Shown: positions 15,001 through 28,745 of the stretch, piece after piece | Layout: the number at the start of each line of letters is the position of its first letter | Numbering within the stretch: position 1 is the first letter of the stretch | DNA from: Glandiceps talaboti | Lineage: Eukaryota; Hemichordata; Enteropneusta; Spengelidae | DNA length: 64,000 nt | Reading direction: 5' to 3' | NCBI RefSeq assembly: GCF_964340395.1 | Contig: NC_135550.1 | Span: forward strand, 2,860,501-2,924,500 | The notes under the pieces: model-generated | Database searches by the model: none | What the model saw: the letters and a program-made list of their open reading frames with translations, nothing else | Told to the model about the DNA's origin: nothing | Position numbers and translations under genes: made by a program

Positions 15001-18000
15001 ACGACCACTGAAACCCCACAGTATGTAGTATTGTATGCAGTATAACGACCATTGAAACCCCACAGTATGTAGTATTGTATGCAGTATAACTACCACTGAA
15101 ACCCCACAGTATGTAGTATTGTATGCAGTATAACTACCACTGAAACCCCACAGTATGTAGTATTGTATGCAGTATAACGACCACTGAAACCCCACAGTAT
15201 GTAGTATTGTATGCAGTATAACGACCACTGAAACCCCACAGTATGTAGTATTGTATGCAGTATAACTACCACTGAAACCCCACAGTGTGTAGTATTGTAT
15301 GAAATATAACGACCACTGAAACCCCACAGTATGTAGTATTGTATGCAGTATAACGACCACTGAAACCCCACAGTATGTAGTATTGTATGAAATATAACGA
15401 CCACTGAAACCCCAGAGTATGTAGTATTGTAAACAGTATAACGACCACTGAAACCCCACAGTATGTAGTATTGTATGAAATATAACGACCACTGAAACCC
15501 CACAGTATGTAGTATTGTATGCAGTATAACGACCACTGAAACCCCACAGTATGTAGTATTGTATGAAATATAACGACCACTGAAACCCCACAGTATGTAG
15601 TATTGTATGCAGTATAACGACCACTGAAACCCCACAGTATGTAGTATTGTATGAAATATAACGACCACTGAAACCCCACAGTATGTAGTATTGTATGAAA
15701 TATAACGACCACTGAAACCCCACAGTATGCAGTATAACGACCATTGAAACCCCACAGTATGTAGTATTGTATGCAGTATAACGACCACTGAAACCCCACA
15801 GTATGTAGTATTGTATGAAATATAACGACCACTAAAACCCCACAGTATGTAGTATTGTATGCAGTATAACGACCACTGAAACCCCACAGTATGTAGTATT
15901 GTATGAAATATAACGACCACTGAAACCCCACAGTATGTAGTATTGTATGCAGTATAACGACCACTGAAACCCCACAGTATGTAGTATTGTAAACAGTATA
16001 ACGACCACTGAAACCCCACAGTATGTAGTATTGTATGAAATATAACGACCACTGAAACCCCACAGTATGTAGTATTGTATGCAGTATAACGACCACTGAA
16101 ACCCCACAGTATGTAGTATTGTATGAAATATAACGACCACTGAAACCCCACAGTATGTAGTATTGTATGCAGTATAACGACCACTGAAACCCCACAGTAT
16201 GTAGTATTGTATGAAATATAACGACCACTGAAACCCCACAGTATGTAGTATTGTATGTAGTATAACGACCACTGAAACCCCACAGTATGTAGTATTGTAT
16301 GCAGTATAACGACCACTGAAACCCCACAGTATGTAGTATTGTATGAAGTATAACGACCACTGAAACCCCACAGTATGTAGTATTGTATGCAGTATAACGA
16401 CCACTGAAACCCCACAGTATGTAGTATTGTATGAAATATAACGACCACTGAAACCCCACAGTATGTAGTATTGTATGAAATATAACGACCACTGAAACCC
16501 CACAGTATGTAGTATTGTATGAAATATAACGACCACTGAAACCCCACAGTATATAGTATTGCATGAAATATAACGACCACTGAAACCCCACAGTATGTAG
16601 TATTGTATGAAGTATAACGACCACTGAAACCCCACAGTATGTAGTATTGTATGAAGTATAACGACCACTGAAACCCCACAGTATGTAGTATTGTATGCAG
16701 TATAACGACCACTGAAACCCCACAGTATGTAGTATTGTATGAAATATAACGACCACTGAAACCCCAGAGTATGTAGTATTGTATGCAGTATAACTACCAC
16801 TGAAATCCCCAGAGTATGTAGTATTGTATGCAGTATAACTACCACTGAAACCCCACAGTATGTTGTATTGTATGCAGTATAACGACCACTGAAACCCCAC
16901 AGTATGTAGTATTGTATGAAGTATAACGACCACTGAAACCCCACAGTATGTAGTATTGTATGCAGTATAACGACCACTGAAACCCCACAGTATGTAGTAT
17001 TGTATGCAGTATAACGACCACTGAAACCCCACAGTATGTAGTATTGTATGCAGTATAACTACCACTGAAACCCCACAGTATGTAGTATTGTATGCAGTAT
17101 AACTACCACTGAAACCCCACAGTATGTAGTATTGTATGAAATATAACGACCACTGAAACCCCACAGTATGTAGTATTGTATGCAGTATAACGACCACTGA
17201 AACCCCAGAGTATGTAGTACTGTATGAAATATAACGACCACTGAAACCCCACAGTATGTAGTATTGTATGCAGTATAACGACCACTGAAACCCCACAGTA
17301 TAACGACCACTGAAATCCCCAGAGTATAACGACCACTGAAACCCCACAGTATGTAGTATTGTATGCAGTATAACTACCACTGAAACCCCACAGTATGTAG
17401 TATTGTATGAAATATAACTACCACTGAAACCCCACAGTATGTAGTATTGTATGAAGTATAACGACCACTGAAACCCCACAGTATGTAGTATTGTATGAAG
17501 TATAACGACCACTGAAACCCCACAGTATGTAGTATTGTATGAAATATAACGACCACTGAAACCCCACAGTATAACGACCACTGAAATCCCCAGAGTATAA
17601 CGACCACTGAAACCCCAGAGTATGTAGTATTGTATGCAGTATAACGACCACTGAAATCCCACAGTATGTAGTATTGTATGCAGTATAACGACCACTGAAA
17701 CCCCACAGTATAACGACCACTGAAACCCCACAGTATAACGACCACTGAAACCCCACAGTATGTAGTATTGTATGCAGTATAACGACCACTGAAACCCCAC
17801 AGTATGTAGTATTGTATGCAGTATAACTACCACTGAAACCCCACAGTATGTAGTATTGTATGAAATATAACGACCACTGAAACCCCACAGTATGTAGTAT
17901 TGTATGCAGTATAACGACCACTGAAATCCCCAGAGTATGTAGTATTGTATGCAGTATAACGACCACTGAAACCCCACAGTATGTAGTATTGTATGCAGTA

Positions 18001-21000
18001 TAACGACCACTGAAATCCCCAGAGTATGTAGTATTGTATGCAGTATAACGACCACTGAAACCCCACAGTATGTAGTATTGTATGCAGTATAACGACCACT
18101 GAAATCCCCAGAGTATGTAGTATTGTATGCAGTATAACGACCACTGAAACCCCACAGTATGTAGTATTGTATGAAATATAACGACCACTGAAACCCCACA
18201 GTATGTAGTATTGTATGAAATATAACGACCACTGAAACCCCACAGTATGTAGTATTGTATGAAGTATAACGACCACTAAAACCCCACAGTACTAGTATGT
18301 AGTATTGTATGAAATATAACGACCACTGAAACCCCACAGTATGTAGTATTGTATGAAGTATAACGACCACTAAAACCCCACAGTACTAGTATGTAGTATT
18401 GTATGCAGTATAACTACCACTGAAACCCCACAGTATGTAGTATTGTATGAAATATAACGACCACTGAAACCCCACAGTATGTAGTATTGTATGAAATATA
18501 ACGACCACTGAAACCCCACAGTATGTAGTATTGTATGCAGTATAACGACCACTGAAACCCCACTGTATAACGACCACTGAAACCCCACAGTATGTAGTAT
18601 TGTATGCAGTATAACTACCACTGAAATCCCCAGAGTATGTAGTATTGTATGCAGTATAACGACCACTGAAATCCCCAGAGTATGTAGTATTGTATGCAGT
18701 ATAACTACCACTGAAATCCCCAGAGTATGTAGTATTGTATGCAGTATAACTACCACTGAAATCCCCAGAGTATGTAGTATTGTATGCAGTATAACTACCA
18801 CTGAAATCCCCAGAGTATGTAGTATTGTATGCAGTATAAAGACCACTGAAACCCCACAGTATAACGACCACTGAAACCCCACAGTATGTAGTATTGTATG
18901 CAGTATAACGACCACTGAAACCCCACAGTATGTAGTATTGTATGAAATATAACGACCACTGAAACCCCACAGTATGTAGTATTGTATGAAATATAACGAC
19001 CACTGAAACCCCACAGTATGTAGTATTGTATGCAGTATAACGACCATTGAAACCCCACAGTATGTAGTATTGTATGCAGTATAACGACCACTGAAACCCC
19101 ACAGTATGTAGTATTGTATGAAATATAACGACCACTAAAACCCCACAGTATGTAGTATTGTATGCAGTATAACGACCACTGAAACCCCACAGCATGTAGT
19201 ATTGTATGAAATATAACGACCACTGAAACCCCACAGTATGTAGTATTGTATGCAGTATAACGACCACTGAAACCCCACAGTATGTAGTATTGTAAACAGT
19301 ATAACGACCACTGAAACCCCACAGTATGTAGTATTGTATGAAATATAACGACCACTGAAACCCCACAGTATGTAGTATTGTATGCAGTATAACGACCACT
19401 GAAACCCCACAGTATGTAGTATTGTATGAAATATAACGACCACTGAAACCCCACAGTATGTAGTATTGTATGCAGTATAACGACCACTGAAACCCCACAG
19501 TATGTAGTATTGTATGAAATATAACGACCACTGAAACCCCACAGTATGTAGTATTGTATGCAGTATAACGACCACTGAAACCCCACAGTATGTAGTATTG
19601 TATGCAGTATAACGTCCACTGAAACCCCACAGTATGTAGTATTGTATGAAGTATAACGACCACTGAAACCCCACAGTATGTAGTATTGTATGCAGTATAA
19701 CGACCACTGAAACCCCACAGTATGTAGTATTGTATGAAATATAACGACCACTGAAACCCCACAGTATGTAGTATTGTATGAAATATAACGACCACTGAAA
19801 CCCCACAGTATGTAGTATTGTATGAAATATAACGACCACTGAAACCCCACAGTATATAGTATTGCATGAAATATAACGACCACTGAAACCCCACAGTATG
19901 TAGTATTGTATGAAGTATAACGACCACTGAAACCCCACAGTATGTAGTATTGTATGAAATATAACGACCACTGAAACCCCACAGTATTGTATGCAGTATA
20001 ACTACCACTGAAACCCCACAGTATGTAGTATTGTATGAAATATAACGACCACTGAAACCCCACAGTATGTAGTATTGTATGAAGTATAACGACCACTGAA
20101 ACCCCACAGTATGTAGTATTGTATGAAATATAACGACCACTGAAACCCCACAGTATGTAGTATTGTATGCAGTATAACGACCACTGAAACCCCAGAGTAT
20201 GTAGTATTGTATGAAATATAACGACCACTGAAACCCCACAGTATGTAGTATTGTATGCAGTATAACGACCACTGAAACCCCACAGTATAACGACCACTGA
20301 AATCCCCAGAGTATAACGACCACTGAAACCCCAGAGTATGTAGTATTGTATGCAGTATAACTACCACTGAAATCCCCAGAGTATGTAGTATTGTATGCAG
20401 TATAACTACCACTGAAACCCCACAGTATGTAGTATTGTATGCAGTATAACTACCACTGAAACCCCACAGTATGTAGTATTGTATGAAATATAACGACCAC
20501 TGAAACCCCACAGTATGTAGTATTGTATGCAGTATAACGACCACTGAAACCCCACAGTATGTAGTATTGTATGCAGTATAACGACCACTGAAACCCCACA
20601 GTATAACGACCACTGAAACCCCACAGTATGTAGTATTGTATGCAGTATAACGACCACTGAAACCCCACAGTATGTAGTATTGTATGAAGTATAACTACCA
20701 CTGAAACCCCACAGTATGTAGTATTGTATGCAGTATAACTACCACTGAAACCCCACAGTATGTAGTATTGTATGCAGTATAACGACCACTGAAACCCCAC
20801 AGTATGTAGTATTGTATGCAGTATAACTACCACTGAAACCCCACAGTATGTAGTATTGTATGAAATATAACGACCACTGAAACCCCACAGTATGTAGTAT
20901 TGTATGCAGTATAACGACCACTGAAACCCCACAGTATGTAGTATTGTATGCAGTATAACGACCACTGAAACCCCACAGTATAACGACCACCGAAACCCCA

Positions 21001-24000
21001 CAGTATGTAGTATTGTATGCAGTATAACGACCACTGAAACCCCACAGTATGTAGTATTGTATGAAATGTAACGACCACTGAAACCCCACAGTATGTAGTA
21101 TTGTATGCAGTATAACGACCACTGAAACCCCACAGTATGTAGTATTGTATGAAATATAACGACCACTGAAACCCCACAGTATGTAGTATTGTATGCAGTA
21201 TAACGACCACTGAAACCCCACAGTATGTAGTATTGTATGCAGTATAACGACCATTGAAACCCCACAGTATGTAGTATTGTATGCAGTATAACGACCACTG
21301 AAACCCCACAGTATGTAGTATTGTATGCAGTATAACGACCATTGAAACCCCACAGTATGTAGTATTGTATGCAGTATAACGACCACTGAAACCCCACAGT
21401 ATGTAGTATTGTATGCAGTATAACGACCATTGAAACCCCACAGGATGTAGTATTGTATGCAGTATAACGACCACTGAAACCCCACAGTATGTAGTATTGT
21501 ATGAAATATAACGACCACTGAAACCCCACAGTATGTAGTATTGTATGCAGTATAACGACCACTGAAACCCCACAGTATGTAGTATTGTATGCAGTATAAC
21601 GACCACTGAAACCCCACAGTATGTAGTATTGTATGCAGTATAACTACCACTGAAACCCCACAGTATGTAGTATTGTATGAAATATAACGACCACTGAAAC
21701 CCCACAGTATGTAGTATTGTATGAAATATAACGACCACTGAAACCCCACAGTATGTAGTATTGTATGCAGTATAACGACCACTGAAACCCCACTGTATAA
21801 CGACCACTGAAACCCCACAGTATGTAGTATTGTATGCAGTATAACTACCACTGAAATCCCCAGAGTATGTAGTATTGTATGCAGTATAACGACCACTGAA
21901 ATCCCCAGAGTATGTAGTATTGTATGCAGTATAACTACCACTGAAATCCCCAGAGTATGTAGTATTGTATGCAGTATAACTACCACTGAAATCCCCAGAG
22001 TATGTAGTATTGTATGCAGTATAACTACCACTGAAATCCCCAGAGTATGTAGTATTGTATGCAGTATAAAGACCACTGAAACCCCACAGTATAACGACCA
22101 CTGAAACCCCACAGTATGTAGTATTGTATGCAGTATAACGACCACTGAAACCCCACAGTATGTAGTATTGTATGAAATATAACGACCACTGAAACCCCAC
22201 AGTATGTAGTATTGTATGCAGTATAACGACCACTGAAACCCCACAGTATGTAGTATTGTAAACAGTATAACGACCACTGAAACCCCACAGTATGTAGTAT
22301 TGTATGAAATATAACGACCACTGAAACCCCACAGTATGTAGTATTGTATGCAGTATAACGACCACTGAAACCCCACAGTATGTAGTATTGTATGAAATAT
22401 AACGACCACTGAAACCCCACAGTATGTAGTATTGTATGCAGTATAACGACCACTGAAACCCCACAGTATGTAGTATTGTATGAAATATAACGACCACTGA
22501 AACCCCACAGTATGTAGTATTGTATGTAGTATAACGACCACTGAAACCCCACAGTATGTAGTATTGTATGCAGTATAACGACCACTGAAACCCCACAGTA
22601 TGTAGTATTGTATGAAGTATAACGACCACTGAAACCCCACAGTATGTAGTATTGTATGCAGTATAACGACCACTGAAACCCCACAGTATGTAGTATTGTA
22701 TGAAATATAACGACCACTGAAACCCCACAGTATGTAGTATTGTATGAAATATAACGACCACTGAAACCCCACAGTATGTAGTATTGTATGAAATATAACG
22801 ACCACTGAAACCCCACAGTATATAGTATTGCATGAAATATAACGACCACTGAAACCCCACAGTATGTAGTATTGTATGAAGTATAACGACCACTGAAACC
22901 CCACAGTATGTAGTATTGTATGAAGTATAACGACCACTGAAACCCCACAGTATGTAGTATTGTATGCAGTATAACGACCACTGAAACCCCACAGTATGTA
23001 GTATTGTATGAAATATAACGACCACTGAAACCCCAGAGTATGTAGTATTGTATGCAGTATAACTACCACTGAAATCCCCAGAGTATGTAGTATTGTATGC
23101 AGTATAACTACCACTGAAACCCCACAGTATGTTGTATTGTATGCAGTATAACGACCACTGAAACCCCACAGTATGTAGTATTGTATGAAGTATAACGACC
23201 ACTGAAACCCCACAGTATGTAGTATTGTATGCAGTATAACGACCACTGAAACCCCACAGTATGTAGTATTGTATGCAGTATAACGACCACTGAAACCCCA
23301 CAGTATGTAGTATTGTATGCAGTATAACTACCACTGAAACCCCACAGTATGTAGTATTGTATGCAGTATAACTACCACTGAAACCCCACAGTATGTAGTA
23401 TTGTATGAAATATAACGACCACTGAAACCCCACAGTATGTAGTATTGTATGCAGTATAACGACCACTGAAACCCCAGAGTATGTAGTACTGTATGAAATA
23501 TAACGACCACTGAAACCCCACAGTATGTAGTATTGTATGCAGTATAACGACCACTGAAACCCCACAGTATAACGACCACTGAAATCCCCAGAGTATAACG
23601 ACCACTGAAACCCCACAGTATGTAGTATTGTATGCAGTATAACTACCACTGAAACCCCACAGTATGTAGTATTGTATGAAATATAACTACCACTGAAACC
23701 CCACAGTATGTAGTATTGTATGAAGTATAACGACCACTGAAACCCCACAGTATGTAGTATTGTATGAAATATAACGACCACTGAAACCCCACAGTATAAC
23801 GACCACTGAAATCCCCAGAGTATAACGACCACTGAAACCCCAGAGTATGTAGTATTGTATGCAGTATAACGACCACTGAAATCCCACAGTATGTAGTATT
23901 GTATGCAGTATAACGACCACTGAAACCCCACAGTATAACGACCACTGAAACCCCACAGTATAACGACCACTGAAACCCCACAGTATGTAGTATTGTATGC

Positions 24001-25592
24001 AGTATAACGACCACTGAAACCCCACAGTATGTAGTATTGTATGCAGTATAACTACCACTGAAACCCCACAGTATGTAGTATTGTATGAAATATAACGACC
24101 ACTGAAACCCCACAGTATGTAGTATTGTATGCAGTATAACGACCACTGAAATCCCCAGAGTATGTAGTATTGTATGCAGTATAACGACCACTGAAACCCC
24201 ACAGTATGTAGTATTGTATGCAGTATAACGACCACTGAAATCCCCAGAGTATGTAGTATTGTATGCAGTATAACGACCACTGAAACCCCACAGTATGTAG
24301 TATTGTATGCAGTATAACGACCACTGAAATCCCCAGAGTATGTAGTATTGTATGCAGTATAACGACCACTGAAACCCCACAGTATGTAGTATTGTATGAA
24401 GTATAACGACCACTGAAACCCCACAGTATGTAGTATTGTATGAAATATAACGACCACTGAAACCCCACAGTATGTAGTATTGTATGAAATATAACGACCA
24501 CTGAAACCCCACAGTATGTAGTATTGTATGAAGTATAACGACCACTAAAACCCCACAGTACTAGTATGTAGTATTGTATGAAATATAACGACCACTGAAA
24601 CCCCACAGTATGTAGTATTGTATGAAGTATAACGACCACTAAAACCCCACAGTACTAGTATGTAGTATTGTATGCAGTATAACTACCACTGAAACCCCAC
24701 AGTATGTAGTATTGTATGAAATATAACGACCACTGAAACCCCACAGTATGTAGTATTGTATGAAATATAACGACCACTGAAACCCCACAGTATGTAGTAT
24801 TGTATGCAGTATAACGACCACTGAAACCCCACAGTATAACGACCACTGAAACCCCACAGTATGTAGTATTGTATGCAGTATAACTACCACTGAAATCCCC
24901 AGAGTATGTAGTATTGTATGCAGTATAACGACCACTGAAATCCCCAGAGTATGTAGTATTGTATGCAGTATAACTACCACTGAAATCCCCAGAGTATGTA
25001 GTATTGTATGCAGTATAACTACCACTGAAATCCCCAGAGTATGTAGTATTGTATGCAGTATAACTACCACTGAAATCCCCAGAGTATGTAGTATTGTATG
25101 CAGTATAAAGACCACTGAAACCCCACAGTATAACGACCACTGAAACCCCACAGTATGTAGTATTGTATGCAGTATAACGACCACTGAAACCCCACAGTAT
25201 GTAGTATTGTATGCAGTATAACGACCACTGAAACCCCACAGTATGTAGTATTGTATGAAATATAACGACCACTGAAACCCCACAGTATGTAGTATTGTAT
25301 GCAGTATAACTACCACTGAAACCCCACAGTATGTAGTATTGTATGAAGTATAACGACCACTGAAACCCCACAGTATGTAGTATTGTATGCAGTATAACGA
25401 CCACTGAAACCCCACAGTATGTAGTATTGTATGCAGTATAACGACCACTGAAACCCCACAGTATGTAGTATTGTATGCAGTATAACGACCACTGAAACCC
25501 CATAGTATGTAGTATTGTATGCAGTATAACGACCACTGAAACCCCACAGTATGTAGTATTGTATGCAGTATAACTACCACTGAAAACCCCAG
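1..25592. repeat. 44-bp satellite array, >25.6 kb
   Basis: Head-to-tail array of a 44-bp unit reading GTATGTAGTATTGTATG, then AAATATAACGACC, then ACTGAAACCCCACA. It begins inside a unit at base 1, so it extends past the left edge, and it ends at about 25592 (ACCACTGAAAACCCCAG). About 580 units fit. Units differ at a few recurrent places: ATGAAATA / ATGCAGTA / ATGAAGTA, AACGACC / AACTACC, and AAACCCCACAG / AAATCCCCAGAG. Shortened 25-bp units lacking 19 bp are scattered through it (for example near 1750, 2872 and 4142). Variant patterns recur at multi-kb offsets. The unit has no stop codon in any minus-strand frame, which yields very long but meaningless ORFs. Whether it is centromeric, subtelomeric or interstitial cannot be told from this window. 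Confidence 0.98.
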
Positions 25593-25990
25593 ACAGGGAA
25601 AACACGATCTTGATTATTTTACCGACTGAACAACATTTTAAAGAGACACGGACCAAATTTGAATGTTTTTCTTTATATGTGTTCTTTTTTCGCTATCAAG
25701 AATTACAAATGTTATTGTATTTACTGAAACATGTTACTTATCATTATCACGTAATCTACATGTGACATCGTAGTAATAAATGATCTATCACCTAACTGTT
25801 TGCAGTACCCAAAAAATTACCGACGCTGACATCGGAAGTACCTGCACATGCATAAACGACACATTGATATTTCATACTTATTTCAGAGTTCAAATCGATA
25901 AAGATGAGAGTTGTCGAAGTATGCAAAACAAACAATATATTTTCAAAAATTCCAAATTAGGCAAAGATCCTGGTGACGTATAATATGTAG
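25593..25990. other. Unique AT-rich flank of the satellite
   Basis: Sequence between the satellite and the next repeat. The short plus-strand ORF here shows no recognisable domain or splice context. I see nothing else in it. Confidence 0.5.
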
Positions 25991-26220
25991 ATCCAATCAC
26001 CACTGTACAACCCGGTCGTACGAAGTAGAGCACACCAGTGGCTGACATGAGGGCGCTCTTGATAAGGATCACCACTGTACAATCCGGTCGTACGAAGTAG
26101 AGCATACCACTGGGGCTGACTTCAGACCACTAACGTTAGCTAAGTGGTCTGAGGGCTGACACGAGGGCGCCATTGACAAGGATCAGATGGAGTATCTTAT
26201 GGTCAAATAAGTACCCCAGT
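25991..26220 (+). repeat. Two ~75-bp direct repeats before a retrotransposon fragment
   Basis: Two copies of a block starting GATC(CAAT)CACCACTGTACAA and containing CGGTCGTACGAAGTAGAGCA and GAGGGCGC, starting near 25991 and 26067. The second is interrupted by a palindromic insert. A third GATCA start follows at 26181. They directly precede an endonuclease-like coding remnant, so they could be tandem 5' promoter monomers of that element; this is inference. Confidence 0.6.
26121..26153. mobile_element. 33-bp palindromic insert with 7-bp target duplication
   Basis: The insert starts TTCAGACCACT and ends AGTGGTCTGAG (10 of 11 bases pair), with an 11-base centre. It is bounded by GGCTGAC on both sides (26114-26120 and 26154-26160). 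The neighbouring direct repeat has a single GGCTGAC at the equivalent place, giving the empty-site structure. Confidence 0.65.
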
Positions 26221-26239
26221 ATCACCACTGCGTAATGTT

Positions 26240-26570
26240 AAGTTGGTAACCTGGAATATCAATAGTTTGAAAAAAAACAAGTTAAAAAATCCAGAATTTA
26301 TACAATACTGCAAACCTTTTGATATTATAAGTTTTGCTGAAACTTGGGCTGTGAGTGAGCATCATTTTGAAAGCATTAAAGCTTGAAAAAATACCAAATC
26401 ATCTGGACAAGATCATCTTCTTGGAGAGTTTTTCAAAGCCACAGACAGACGGGTTTTTTACTTTCACTTTTAAACAAAATGTTCAACAAGATTTTTGACC
26501 TGGGGTATGCTGGCTGTGCGAGAGGAATCATCATACCACTTTATAAATAAAAGCGCCAATGGCATTATAG
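26240..26570 (+). pseudogene. Degenerate non-LTR retrotransposon fragment (endonuclease start plus pre-RT segment)
   Basis: From 26240 the frame reads LVTWNINSL, then FDIISFAETW, ending in a stop at 26384-26386. This matches the first strands and the metal-binding region of the APE-type endonuclease of non-LTR retrotransposons. From about 26390 another frame gives KSSGQDHLLGEFFKA and then, after a frameshift, MFNKIFDLGYAGCARGIIIP. The latter is the segment that in these elements comes just before the reverse transcriptase. The middle of the endonuclease is missing, so this is an internally deleted, frameshifted relic. It is distinct from the LINE that follows, which starts at the first RT motif. 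Confidence 0.7.
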
Positions 26571-26589
26571 CACAACTGTTGACAGTACA

Positions 26590-27261
26590 CTTTAATTTTC
26601 TGTAATGATTATGTGGTCTTGTCACTAAACATATTTGCATACATTCTTTGAAGATTTATTCCCATGCCTTCCCATCCATGGTGTTATATCTACAATATAC
26701 ACCATCATTTAATGTTACTATGGGCATGATCTTGTTGCTAGGCATGTCTGCATACAATTTTGCAATATTCATTCATTTACCTTCCTCCGTCACCGGTCTT
26801 ATTTTGGCATTATATGCCATTGTTTACCTGTTGCCATGGGCGTGGTCCTGTTGCTAAGAGTATTTACATATTTTTTAAATACTATTTATTCAATTGCCTA
26901 ACCATCCCTGTTGTTATAATTGTAAAAAAACTATCATTTGACTTTTGCTAAGGGCATGGTCATGCCATTCACACACACGTGTTACATTATGTGAAGTACC
27001 CCATAGAATTTTAATTGTTTAATGAGATCAATAAATTAATAATTTCTGTGCACTCATATGGCCTAAATATTCCTACAGACATTTCACAAAAAAATCATGT
27101 TTTTTTAGCCCTAATTTGCATATCGCTAATGGGATTATCATGTAATTAATATCACTTGATTTGCTCATCCCCAGAAACATCCCTGCGAAATTTCAGCCAA
27201 ATTAACATTTGGAATTATAGACTTTTGACCAAAAAACACATTTTTAGCCATGATTTGCATA
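26590..27261. repeat. Diverged interspersed/tandem repeat (TTGCTAAGGGCATGGTCATG family)
   Basis: Two to three diverged blocks of roughly 120 bp share TTGCTA(A/G)G, GGGCATGGTC-like strings and TTTGCATA. The right part (27100-27261) contains CTAATTTGCATATCGCTAATG and the phrase AAATTTCAGCCAAATT. Related sequence occurs at 28788-28975 and, in inverse orientation, at about 62730-63005. No open frame of interest; the short ORFs here are not supported as genes. Confidence 0.5.
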
Positions 27262-27280
27262 TCACATCTGTGATAAACAA

Positions 27281-28522
27281 GATGTTTCCAATTACCGCCC
27301 TATTTCTCTACTCCCCACTCTCTCAAAAGTCCTTGAACGTTTAGTCTGCAATCAACTTATTAGTTACTTAGATTCAAATAATATCCTCCATCCAACTTTT
27401 TCTGGTTTCCGTCCAAAACATTCGACAGCTACATTATTACAGCGTATGTGTGATGATATACTTGATAACATGTTCAATAGGAAAATTTCATCTCTTCTTA
27501 TGCTAGACCTTTCAAAGGCGTTTGATTCAGTCAATCACACTATCCTTCTCAGTAAACTTCAACGTTACAACTTTCATCCATCTGCAGTTCAGTGGTTCAG
27601 AAGTTACCTATCAGGTAGAACTCAAAGTGTAAAAGTTGGCAACATATCTTCAAATTGTATTCAGGTCAAAACTGGAGTACCTCAAGGCAGTGTCTGTGGA
27701 CCTTTATTATTTGCACTATATATTAATGACCTTCCTACTTGGCTTCACTCAAACACTCCAATTTATGGTTTTGCAGATGACATCAATATTCTGAAAAACA
27801 GTACCATTGCCGATATTGATGTACTTCACAATGACTTAAAATACGAAATTAATCGTTTAACTACATGGTTCCATGCAAATACTTTGAAACCAAATATCTC
27901 TAAATATCAGTATATGTTCTTCGGTACACGTTAACAACTAAAGAAAATACCAAATCACATTAATTCTCTGTCCTTTCAAGATATTACTATCAAAGGTACT
28001 AAGTCTGCTACCTGCTTAGGCTTGAAACTGGACCCTGAACTCAGTTGGTCAAACCATGTGTCTTATCTCCGTAGGGCATGTGGTTTCCGTCTAACAAGAC
28101 TGGCACGTGTTAGGCGTTGTATACCAGAAAAAGTCAGAAAGAATGTAATAGCTGCTACTGTCTTCTCCCTTTTAGACTACTGTGACACAGTCTTTTCTAA
28201 TTGTAATCTCACTTTGAAAAGTAGTCTTCAAGGTATCATAAATTTTGCTGTACGAATTCAATGTGGCCTTAAAAAATCAGACCATGTAACACTTGCCAGA
28301 AATTCTCTAAATTGGCCAACTATTCAGGAAAGACACGATCAACACTTCAAAAATATTGTCAGTAAATGTATAAGCAAAAAAGTACCACTCTATTTATCTG
28401 ATCTTGTCACCAAAAACTCAACAATACACCAATACAATACTCGGACCAAATACCACATTCCAAAGGCACACAGTCGTTCTTTCAAATACCGCTCATGTAT
28501 TTCCGCAAATACGACTACTTAG
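27281..28522 (+). pseudogene. LINE reverse transcriptase, one in-frame stop
   Basis: Reads from DVSNYRPISLLPTLSKVLER through SGFRPKHSTATLLQ, LDLSKAFDSVNHTILLSKL, VPQGSVCGPLLFALYIND and YGFADDINIL to a C-terminal segment ending at 28520-28522. These are the ordered RT motifs of the CR1/L2/Jockey group, with FADD as the catalytic box. The upstream endonuclease and ORF1 are absent. A single in-frame TAA at 27932-27934 splits the frame; sequence before and after it stays in the same frame with no frameshift, so the copy is nearly intact over about 413 codons and probably young. The region after the stop (YLRRACGFRLTRLARVRRC and LLDYCDTVFSNC) is the usual post-RT thumb-like region. Clade placement is by motif style only. 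Confidence 0.85.
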
Positions 28523-28745
28523 TAAACACTTAGTTTTTAATGTCTTAAACCGTTTTTAACTTCATAATTCTAGCATCTCTCGTGTTTTACTTTTTATAAC
28601 CTTTATTTTATCTTTGTACTCTGCCCTGTAAATTTTGTTACTCTCCCATATTTTTAAATTATGTATCTTTGTATTTTAACGTATGTTTTGTATTTTTATA
28701 TTCAATGCATGAAAATCCATTTATGGATGCATTGACCTAGAGTAA

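Noticed and set aside
1-25592. Minus-strand open frames up to over 1000 codons in the satellite
   Set aside because: They are the 44-bp unit read in three frames; the unit has no stop on that strand. For a 132-nt triple unit the chance of being stop-free is about 12 percent, so this needs no coding explanation. All three frames are open at once.
24655-25656. 333-codon minus-strand ORF starting in unique sequence beside the satellite
   Set aside because: Only the first ~25 codons are outside the array; the rest is satellite. No splice, promoter or domain evidence.
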